Source of the DNA: an uncultured Kiritimatiellota bacterium
GTDB lineage: Bacteria; Verrucomicrobiota; Kiritimatiellia; RFP12; UBA1067
Direction of reading: 5' to 3'
Length of the DNA stretch: 15,172 nt
Assembly: GCA_934635385.1 (NCBI GenBank)
Contig: CAKTZI010000064.1
Coordinates: 1-15,172, forward strand
The notes below the pieces were generated by a model. The model made no database searches and was not told where the DNA came from. It saw only the letters and a list, made by a program, of their open reading frames with translations. The position numbers and the translations under genes are program-made. Positions 1 to 5,637 of the stretch are shown piece by piece; position 1 is the stretch's first letter; each line of letters begins with the position of its first letter.

Positions 1-194
1 GCGGCGCCTAACGCGGAGGGAACGGAGGTTGGGAGACACGGAGTTTCTTTGACAGGATTTACAGGATTCACAGGATTGGGAGAGATAGATGCGCCAGCCT
101 CGACAATCCTGTCAATCTTGTCAATCCTGTCTAAACTCTCTTTTGAATCTTCTCCGTGCCTCCCTTTCTCCGTTTCCTCCGCGTTAAGCGCCGC
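1..194 (-). repeat. Palindromic repeat element, copy 1, in-frame in the surface protein gene
   Basis: The ends form a 19-bp inverted repeat (1-19 against 176-194, 18 of 19 matching) that contains TAACGCGGAGG and CCTCCGCGTTA. Inside are GACAGGATT-type units (about 50-77) facing AATCCTGTC-type units (about 105-132). On the minus strand it encodes NAEETEKGRHGE, DRIDKIDRI and NPVNPVNPV in the gene's frame; the other two minus frames hit stops (TAG and TGA in the region around 125-134). The left boundary may extend past the window edge. Confidence 0.85.
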
Positions 195-1502
195 AGACCT
201 TCCGCCCTGCCCCACGAGAAGGACGGCGCGGCCGCCGACGAGGAGCTCGCCGCGCCCCGCGCCGGAAACGGTCACGCGCAGCACCGCCGTCCGCTCCGTG
301 GACTGCGGGTACGCGAACGGCCCGTTCGTCGTCCCCGTGTAGGCGAGATGCTCCCAGACCGTGTTCGCCGAGCCGGCCGGACACGCGAGCGGGTCGAGTC
401 CGCCAAGGGCCGCCTCGAACGCATCCCGCGCATCGTCGCACCGCCTCTCGTCGTCGGAGCGGAACGTCAGGCTCGTGACCGCACGCGGAGTGGAAAAGTT
501 GAAAAGTGGAAAAGTGGAGTGCCCGGCGGGCGAGGACACGCCCATGGCGACGTTCGTGAGGAGACTGTCGGAAGCGAGGCGCGAGAGGTCGTAGCGATAG
601 ACGAAATTGCCGTTCGGGTTCAGCTCGACCTGGAGCGAGACGGGGTTCGTCGGCGAACGGTGCAGCAGCGCGTCCCGCCACGTGAGCTGAAGCGTGTTGG
701 ACGGCGTGAGCGCATGCCAGAAAAGAGAGCCGGCGGCGTTTGGCCACGGATTGTCACGGATTGCCACGGATTCGTGGAGATTCGTGAAGATTCGTGGCCA
801 GTTTGCGGCGGGGACGAGGCCGAGCGAGGCCGTGACGGGCCTCAACGCGGCGTTCGTCGAGAGGAGGATCGTCCCGTCCGCGAAGACGACCATGCTGGAG
901 AACGTCGAGCCGCCGAACGGGAACTCCCAGCCGCCGAGGGACAGGCGCCGCCAGTCCGTGGCCGCGCCGCGCCGCCGCCAGTTTTCGGCGATGACAGCGC
1001 CCTCCGGCGGATCGAACGAGAAGCCCTCGTTCGTGCCGATGCGAGAAAGGGCGTAGCCGGGGGTGGGGTTGCTGTCGCTTAACGCGGAGGTGATGGAGGT
1101 GGGGAGGCGCGGAGATTCTTCGACAGGATTTACAGGATTCACAGAATTTGACGAGCCTGTCCCTTCACCCTCAATCCTGTCTAAAACACCCCCGCCCTCT
1201 CCGTGTCTCCGTTCCTCCGCCTCCTCCGCGTTAGGCGCCGCAGGCCTCCCGACAAGCGTTGCAGACGCTTCCTGATTCGTGACTCCTGTCACCCCCTTCT
1301 GCGCGAAGAGCGTCGCGACGGACGCGAAGCCGCCGAAGACGAGGACAGCCGACAGCCCGTACCGCCGCGCCGCCGCGCGGACGCACGTGGGGACACGCGC
1401 AAGCCCGTGCGCAAGCGCGGCCAAGGCGACCCCGACGAGGCCGAGGCCGCAGCCCCACAGCAAAGCCCCGTCGAAAGCCGTCTTCAGCGTCTGCGCGTCC
1501 AC
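1..1502 (-). CDS. Large membrane-anchored surface protein, partial (C-terminus beyond left edge)
   Basis: I do not recognise the family. The frame is open for 500 codons, from a GTG at 1502 to the window edge. The start is set by AAGGAGG six bases upstream. Two hydrophobic segments, about residues 13-35 and 48-66, suggest an N-terminal membrane anchor. A low-complexity linker (about 87-142) follows, then a beta-rich region from about 143 to 340, including FWHALTP and NGNFVYRYDLS, and a second beta-type region to about 435. Composition (many Gly, Thr, Asn and aromatic residues) fits an exposed structural or adhesive protein. The linker at 87-142 and the stretch 437-500 are encoded by two copies of one palindromic element. 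Residues 235-254 are encoded by a 60-bp palindrome, and about 329-339 by a short tandem repeat. No stop or frameshift is seen, so I treat it as a live gene. A 41-aa ORF lies 12 bases upstream and is probably co-transcribed. Confidence 0.8.
   Translation of the reverse strand, partial: MDAQTLKTAFDGALLWGCGLGLVGVALAALAHGLARVPTCVRAAARRYGLSAVLVFGGFASVATLFAQKGVTGVTNQEASATLVGRPAAPNAEEAEERRHGEGGGVLDRIEGEGTGSSNSVNPVNPVEESPRLPTSITSALSDSNPTPGYALSRIGTNEGFSFDPPEGAVIAENWRRRGAATDWRRLSLGGWEFPFGGSTFSSMVVFADGTILLSTNAALRPVTASLGLVPAANWPRIFTNLHESVAIRDNPWPNAAGSLFWHALTPSNTLQLTWRDALLHRSPTNPVSLQVELNPNGNFVYRYDLSRLASDSLLTNVAMGVSSPAGHSTFPLFNFSTPRAVTSLTFRSDDERRCDDARDAFEAALGGLDPLACPAGSANTVWEHLAYTGTTNGPFAYPQSTERTAVLRVTVSGAGRGELLVGGRAVLLVGQGGRSAALNAEETEKGRHGEDSKESLDRIDKIDRIVEAGASISPNPVNPVNPVKETPCLPTSVPSALGA
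490..518 (-). repeat. Short 8-bp tandem repeat inside the surface protein gene
   Basis: Three and a half copies of an 8-bp unit read GTGGAAAA, GTTGAAAA, GTGGAAAA and GTGGA on the plus strand. On the minus strand the region encodes STFPLFNFST within the open frame. It is A/T-richer than the surrounding sequence, which supports an inserted or expanded origin. Confidence 0.7.
741..800 (-). repeat. 60-bp palindrome of six 10-bp units, in-frame
   Basis: Three plus-strand units of the type ..CACGGATT are followed by three of the type TTCGTGRAGA, with eight-base inverted ends TGGCCACG and CGTGGCCA. It is exactly 20 codons (WPRIFTN...RDNPWP) and lies in the gene's frame. Both sides are flanked by AAC on the minus strand, which could be a short target duplication. 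Confidence 0.85.
1080..1233 (-). repeat. Palindromic repeat element, copy 2, in-frame in the same gene
   Basis: The same terminal 11-mers as copy 1 are present: TAACGCGGAGG at 1080-1090 and CCTCCGCGTTA at 1223-1233. The inner units GACAGGATT and AATCCTGTC face each other. Size is 154 bp against about 178 bp for copy 1, and the centre differs most. On the minus strand it encodes NAEEAEERRHGE, LDRIEGEG and NPVNPVEESPRLPTS. The other two minus-strand frames contain stops (TAG, TGA), so the gene uses the only open one. It forms the linker between the membrane segments and the first beta-rich region. Confidence 0.88.
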
Positions 1503-1508
1503 GGGAAT

Positions 1509-1515
1509 CCTCCTT
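1509..1515 (-). promoter_or_regulatory. Ribosome binding site fixing the GTG start
   Basis: AAGGAGG lies six bases before GTG at 1502-1500. Its first base is the last base of the TGA stop of the 41-aa ORF, so translation of the two genes may be coupled. Confidence 0.85.
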
Positions 1516-1640
1516 CAGAGACTGGTCGAGCCCTCGGTGTCGGCAGACGCGGATTCGCCCTGCGGCGGCAGGGCGAATCCACCGCCAATGGCGGATGCCA
1601 TGGCCGCAAACGCGGCGAGAAAAATGAGCGGGGCCTTCAT
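1515..1640 (-). CDS. Small 41-aa signal-peptide-like protein
   Basis: ATG at 1640, TGA at 1517-1515. The product starts MKAPLIFLAAFAAMASAIGG, a typical short basic N-terminus and hydrophobic core, followed by an acidic/Ser-rich tail (ALPPQGESASADTEGSTSL). It could be a secreted or membrane-inserted peptide, or a leader for the downstream gene. The ribosome site is weak (GAAG before ATACATG). An in-frame upstream ATG overlaps the -10 box, so the 1640 start is preferred. A strong promoter directly upstream and a full Shine-Dalgarno site overlapping its stop argue that it is translated. I do not recognise a family. Confidence 0.6.
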   Translation of the reverse strand: MKAPLIFLAAFAAMASAIGGGFALPPQGESASADTEGSTSL

Positions 1641-1671
1641 GTATCTTCGCGAGATGCCATTCCGACCACGC

Positions 1672-1700
1672 ATTATACTAAATCCCGACAGCCCGTTCAA
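1672..1700 (-). promoter_or_regulatory. Sigma70-type promoter for the small ORF and surface protein gene
   Basis: The -35 box TTGAAC (1700-1695) and a perfect -10 box TATAAT (1677-1672) are separated by exactly 17 bases. Transcription would start near 1665, giving a leader of about 25 bases before the ATG at 1640. Confidence 0.75.
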
Positions 1701-1708
1701 TTGGGCTG
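1689..1708 (-). other. Hairpin around the -35 box: possible operator or weak terminator
   Basis: CAGCCC and GGGCTG form a 6-bp stem around the loop AATTGAAC, which holds most of the -35 box. It lies 21 bases after the GH30 stop codon. There is no proper T tract on the minus strand (only GGGATTT), so a rho-independent terminator is weakly supported. Confidence 0.35.
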
Positions 1709-1729
1709 AGAATCGACACCTTCCTTCCC

Positions 1730-3163
1730 TTACTGTGAAATGGTCACCGTCGTGAGCGAGCCGGGCAGGGCCTGGACGACCAAGTAGCGGTCCCGGTACT
1801 TGACCTGCACCTGCACGGGCGAGAACGGGTCGCCTTCCGTCGGTTTGCACCCGATCACGACGGCCCTCGAGCCGTCGGGGTTGCGGAACGCCGAGCAGAC
1901 CGTGCGGCGGTCGTTCCGCCGCGCCCAGTCCGAGCCGCCCGCCTTCCAGAAGCCGGTCAGGATGTCCGCGCCGCGTCGCACGAAGCGCCCGAAATGGCGG
2001 AACGCCTTGAACTGCTCGCTCGGCACGGCCTCGCCCGTGACGGAGTCGAGCGCGACGAAGCCCGCACACGGAAAGCCGCCCGTGATGTTGGGCTGGCCGT
2101 GTTCGTCCAAGACCATGCACCAGCTCGTGAAGCCGCCGCAGCCGCTGTTGAACGTGCGCAGCATCAGGTCGCCCCACCAGAGCAGGTCGCGGCGGGAACG
2201 GTCCACGTGCGGCCCCATCTCCGTCATGACCATCGGCAGATCCGGATACTTCGCGTGGATGGGCTTGATCCATTCCGGCTGGCCGACATACGGATGCCAC
2301 GCAACCGCGCCAATGCTCTCCAGGACGCCCTTCCGCGCGAGCGCCTGCCACACGCGGTTCGTCCCGTCGAAGTTGTGATCCCACAGCCACGGCTTCGTCG
2401 GGAGCCCGGCCGCCTTGAGGGCGGGCGCGAGGTGATCGACGATGAACGCCGTCTCCTGCTCGCCTGACCAGAGGCACGTGGGCGACATCCCGGACTGGTC
2501 GGACTCCGGCTCGTTCTGGACGGTCAGCGCCGCAATCGGGATTCCCTCCCGTCCGTAGGCCTGCACGTACTTCACGAGGTAGTTGGCGTAGACGCCGAAG
2601 TACTTGTCGAGCATGCGTCCGCCCGCGATGTTCCCGTTGTCCTTCATCCACGCCGGCGGCGACCACGGGGACGCGAAGAACGTCACGTCCGGGTTGGTCT
2701 TCTGGATCTCTTTCACGACCGGCAGAATGTACCGGCGGTCGGGGTCGATCGAGAAGCGTTTCAGCTCCGTGTCGCCCGCCACGTCGTCGTAGGTGTAGGC
2801 GTGCATGGAGTAGTCGCTCGAGCCGATCTGGAGCCGGGCGACCGAGAGCCCCGCGCCGTCCGCCGTCCAGACCGTGCGCAGGATCTCCGCGCGGCGCTCC
2901 GCCGGCAGGCGGGAGAGGAGGTAGCACGACGCCTCCGGGATCGAGACCCCCAGCCCCGTGAACGCATGGCCGGGCGCGGCGGCGTCCAAATCGACCGTGT
3001 TCGCGTGGCCCTGCGGCAGGTCCGACCAGAAGTTGGCCGTCACCTCCCGCATCTCCCCGCCACGCGCCTCCGTGCGGTAGACGCGCGTCTCCGCCGCCGT
3101 GGCAGTGCCGATTCCGCACACCAGTGCCACGGCGAGAAACCGTGTGCCCGCGACCCGACGCAT
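1730..3163 (-). CDS. GH30 family secreted glycoside hydrolase
   Basis: 477 aa. The signal peptide covers about residues 1-24 (cleavage after ATAA or nearby). The (beta/alpha)8 barrel shows typical GH30 motifs: GLGVSIPEAS near 71, FASPWSPPAWMK at 163-174, the acid/base in TVQNEPE (Glu218), HPYVG near 290, and the nucleophile in VMTEMGPH (Glu315). FTSWCMVLDEHGQPN at about 345-359 matches the GH30 beta-8 region. A C-terminal beta domain runs from about 390 to 477. Family enzymes are retaining and cut beta-linked glucose, xylose or related residues (glucosylceramidase, beta-1,6-glucanase, beta-xylosidase); subgroup 1 or 3 looks closest, but the substrate cannot be assigned. The start ATG overlaps the stop of the upstream TIM-barrel gene by one base (TGATG), suggesting coupled translation. 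It is the last gene of the operon. Confidence 0.9.
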   Translation of the reverse strand: MRRVAGTRFLAVALVCGIGTATAAETRVYRTEARGGEMREVTANFWSDLPQGHANTVDLDAAAPGHAFTGLGVSIPEASCYLLSRLPAERRAEILRTVWTADGAGLSVARLQIGSSDYSMHAYTYDDVAGDTELKRFSIDPDRRYILPVVKEIQKTNPDVTFFASPWSPPAWMKDNGNIAGGRMLDKYFGVYANYLVKYVQAYGREGIPIAALTVQNEPESDQSGMSPTCLWSGEQETAFIVDHLAPALKAAGLPTKPWLWDHNFDGTNRVWQALARKGVLESIGAVAWHPYVGQPEWIKPIHAKYPDLPMVMTEMGPHVDRSRRDLLWWGDLMLRTFNSGCGGFTSWCMVLDEHGQPNITGGFPCAGFVALDSVTGEAVPSEQFKAFRHFGRFVRRGADILTGFWKAGGSDWARRNDRRTVCSAFRNPDGSRAVVIGCKPTEGDPFSPVQVQVKYRDRYLVVQALPGSLTTVTISQ

Positions 3164-4059
3164 CAGACGCGCCCCTTCGACTTCAGAAACTCGAACGAAG
3201 GACGAACCGCGTCCAGCGTGTCCGCGTGGCGCTCGCACTCGACGACGTACCACTGCACGCCGTCCGCGTCCGTCGCCTTGAAGAGGCGATCCCAGTCTAC
3301 GCCCTTGGCGCCTTCGCCTGGCTGGCCAAGGACTGCGTCGAACTTCTGGGACCCCATGCCGTTCTCCTTCGCGTGAAGCGTGAAGGAGCGGTGCGGATAC
3401 TTGACGTACTGCGCACACGGGTCGAGGCCCGCGCAGGTCGTCCAGCCGACGTCCTGCTCCATCTGCACGGCCTTGTCCGTGTGCGAGAAGAAGTAGTCCC
3501 AGAACGAGGTGCCGTCCGTCATCTTCACCGTGTGTTCCCACGTGTGGTTGTGGAAGCCGATCTTGCACCCCATCGTCGCGCAGTCGGCCGCCGCCTTGTT
3601 GTAGAAGTCGCAGAGCCTCTTCGTGAAGTCATCGACCTCCTTCGACGGCGCGAGCTTTCCGCTCCACGTGCAGCCCGGCGGCATGTTGCCGCCGCCGGGG
3701 CAGCAGATGAAGCTGTTGCCGTAGCCGAGGTTGAACTCACACGTCTTCTTGAAGTTCTCCGGCGCGAACTCCATCCGCCCGACGTGCGTGCCGCACGCGA
3801 CGAGGCCGTTGTCGTCCAGCATCTTCCTGAGTTCGGACGCCTTGAACTTGTAGTAGCCCGCGAACTCGACGCCCTCGTAGCCGATCGCCTTCACGTCGGC
3901 GAGCGCCTTCGGCAGCCCGACCTTCGTGATGTAGTCGCGGATCGAGTAGAGCTGCAGCGCGACCCGGCCCGGACGCGCCGCGCGGCAGCAGCCCGGCATC
4001 GCGGCGAGCGCGGCGCCCGCGCCCAGCCCGCCCAAAAACGTTCTTCTTGTCATGTTCAT
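3163..4059 (-). CDS. Tat-exported sugar isomerase/epimerase-like TIM-barrel protein
   Basis: 298 aa. The start is ATG 4059, eight bases after AAGGAG; the alternative ATGs at 4065 and 4053 fit the spacing worse. The N-terminus MNMTRRTFLGGLGAG is a twin-arginine signal; MPGC before residue 24 is a poor lipobox. The rest is the xylose-isomerase-like (AP endonuclease 2) barrel. Likely metal and active-site residues lie in VEFAGYY (64-70), GTHVGR, GFHNHTWEH (168-176), MEQDVGW (200-206), TLHAKE and VVECERH (272-278). The family includes isomerases, epimerases and the beta-eliminases that cleave 3-keto-glycosides. With the adjacent oxidoreductase it may form an oxidation and elimination pair. The exact reaction is not readable from the sequence. 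Confidence 0.88.
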   Translation of the reverse strand: MNMTRRTFLGGLGAGAALAAMPGCCRAARPGRVALQLYSIRDYITKVGLPKALADVKAIGYEGVEFAGYYKFKASELRKMLDDNGLVACGTHVGRMEFAPENFKKTCEFNLGYGNSFICCPGGGNMPPGCTWSGKLAPSKEVDDFTKRLCDFYNKAAADCATMGCKIGFHNHTWEHTVKMTDGTSFWDYFFSHTDKAVQMEQDVGWTTCAGLDPCAQYVKYPHRSFTLHAKENGMGSQKFDAVLGQPGEGAKGVDWDRLFKATDADGVQWYVVECERHADTLDAVRPSFEFLKSKGRV

Positions 4060-4067
4060 TTGCATTT

Positions 4068-4073
4068 CTCCTT
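4068..4073 (-). promoter_or_regulatory. Ribosome binding site choosing among three ATGs
   Basis: AAGGAG is followed by in-frame ATGs at 2, 8 and 14 bases. The middle one (4059) has the best spacing and puts the twin-arginine motif at residues 5-6. Confidence 0.75.
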
Positions 4074-4101
4074 GTTTGTAGTTGTATAGCAATCTGGCAC
4101 G

Positions 4102-5637
4102 TCAGACGACGATGTCCCAGCCGTTGCGGTAGGCGTCGCGCCGGATGGACAGGCCGCGCGCGTTGCCGTCGGCGAAGTCCATCTTCTCCGGGTCCCAGTC
4201 GAACGACGTGTCGTAGCGGTAGCTCATGTTGCACAGCAGGCACAGCGTCGCGCCGCGTCCGCCGACTTCCGCCGGCGAGATCGTGCGCTTGCGCGTGGCC
4301 AGGCACTCGCAGAAGTTCTTCACCTGGTTCGCGCTCCTGTAGAGCTGCACCTTCGCGTGGGCGAGGTCGAACGCCTTGTCGAGTTTGTCGAGCGTCGCCG
4401 CCAGCACCGCGTCCTTCTTCACCGTCGCGTCCGTGCCGTAGTCCTTGCCGATCGACGCGGCGACGACCTTGTCCGGCATGAACGTCGCGTCCTGCAGCGC
4501 CTTGCGGATCTCCGCCGTCGGCTTCACCGCGCCCGTGCCCTTCCAGACCGCGATCTTGCCGCGGTTGACCGCGACGATGCCGTCCGTGCCGTAGAACACC
4601 GTCCCCCAGACGCCGAACGGGCCGTGGTAGAGCTCGATGTCGGAGCCGTCCTTCTTCGACCTGAAGACCATCTTCATGCCGAACTGGCGGCGCCCGCCGT
4701 GGAAGAGGTTCGCCGAGTGCGGCTCCTCCGAACAGATGACCTTGACCGGGCCGGATTTGTCCATGTCGAGGCCCCACTGCGCGATGTCGAGGTGATGCGC
4801 GCCCCAGTCGCCGTTGTAGCCGGAGCCGAGGTCGTCGTCGAAACGCCAGAACATCGGATAGAACTTGTTCACGCCGCGCGGCGCGAGCTGGTCCGAGTAG
4901 GGACGCCACGCCGCCGGGCCGAGCCACATGTTCCAGTCGACGTCAGGGTTTTCCGCGCCTTCCGCCGCCGCGTTCTCCGGCTTGTCGAAGAAGCGCACCG
5001 GGTGGGACGGCCCGCCGAGCTTCTGCCCGCCGATGCCGTAGTTCGCGTCCACGTACCTGATGTCGCCGACGAGGCCGTTGCGCACGATCATGCACGCCGT
5101 GCGGAACTCGCGCCAGCTGCGCTGCATCGAGCCGGTCTGGAAGACGCGGCCGTACTTCTCCTGCGCGGCGATCACCTTGCGCGCCTCGTCGATCGAGAAC
5201 GTGAGCGGCTTCTCGCAGTACACGTCCTTGCCGTGCTTCATCGCCTCGACGCTCATGTAGGCGTGCCAGTGGTCGGGCGTCGCGATGCACACCGCGTCGA
5301 TCGTCGGGTCGGCCAGCACCTCGCGGAAGTCGTGGACGGCGCGGCAGACGTCCTTGCCCGCATGGCGGTTCACGCGCTCGGCCATGTACGCCGCACGCAC
5401 GCGGTCGCAGTCGCAGGCCACGACGACATCGACATGCTTGCCGCCGAGATCGGCGCGAAGGAACTGCTCTTCGAGGCAGCGCATCTGGATGCCGCAGCCG
5501 ATGAGCGCGAGGCGGTACTTCTCGCCCGGCTTGAGGGCGCGCGCGCCAACCTTGGAAGTCGCGCACCCCGCGAGGGCGGCGGCGGCGGCAGATCCGAAGA
5601 GGAAGCTGCGGCGGTTGATGTCAATTGACGTCTTCAT
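4102..5637 (-). CDS. Tat-exported Gfo/Idh/MocA family oxidoreductase, probable lipoprotein
   Basis: 511 aa. The N-terminus has a twin-arginine motif (NRRSFLFG, 8-15) and a good lipobox LAGC with Cys25, so the folded enzyme is probably exported and lipid-anchored. The Rossmann domain starts with LALIGCGIQ (about 43-51) and has CIATPDHWH (117-125) and the family hallmark CEKPLT (141-146, Lys143). The C-terminal domain has the catalytic-type motif GDWGAHHLDIAQWG (276-289). The family uses tightly bound NAD(P) to oxidise or reduce sugars; some Tat-exported members act on glycosides (GH109, and 3-dehydrogenases of glycosides), so both are possible. The ATG overlaps the GH78 stop by four bases (ATGA). 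The ribosome site is weak but lies in a purine-rich tract, so translation is probably coupled to GH78. The gene ends 42 bases before the TIM-barrel gene. Confidence 0.9.
   Translation of the reverse strand: MKTSIDINRRSFLFGSAAAAALAGCATSKVGARALKPGEKYRLALIGCGIQMRCLEEQFLRADLGGKHVDVVVACDCDRVRAAYMAERVNRHAGKDVCRAVHDFREVLADPTIDAVCIATPDHWHAYMSVEAMKHGKDVYCEKPLTFSIDEARKVIAAQEKYGRVFQTGSMQRSWREFRTACMIVRNGLVGDIRYVDANYGIGGQKLGGPSHPVRFFDKPENAAAEGAENPDVDWNMWLGPAAWRPYSDQLAPRGVNKFYPMFWRFDDDLGSGYNGDWGAHHLDIAQWGLDMDKSGPVKVICSEEPHSANLFHGGRRQFGMKMVFRSKKDGSDIELYHGPFGVWGTVFYGTDGIVAVNRGKIAVWKGTGAVKPTAEIRKALQDATFMPDKVVAASIGKDYGTDATVKKDAVLAATLDKLDKAFDLAHAKVQLYRSANQVKNFCECLATRKRTISPAEVGGRGATLCLLCNMSYRYDTSFDWDPEKMDFADGNARGLSIRRDAYRNGWDIVV

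Noticed and set aside
184..747. Minus-strand ATG open frame of 187 codons
   Set aside because: It overlaps the 500-codon GTG-start frame in another phase and has an Arg-rich composition; the GTG frame has a ribosome site and coherent beta-type sequence.
1..1502. Pseudogene explanation for the repeat-filled surface gene
   Set aside because: No stop or frameshift in 500 codons, the start has a strong ribosome site, and a promoter lies upstream.
4060..4101. Possible internal promoter between oxidoreductase and TIM-barrel genes
   Set aside because: Only a weak TATACA-like box is present, with no matching -35 box.
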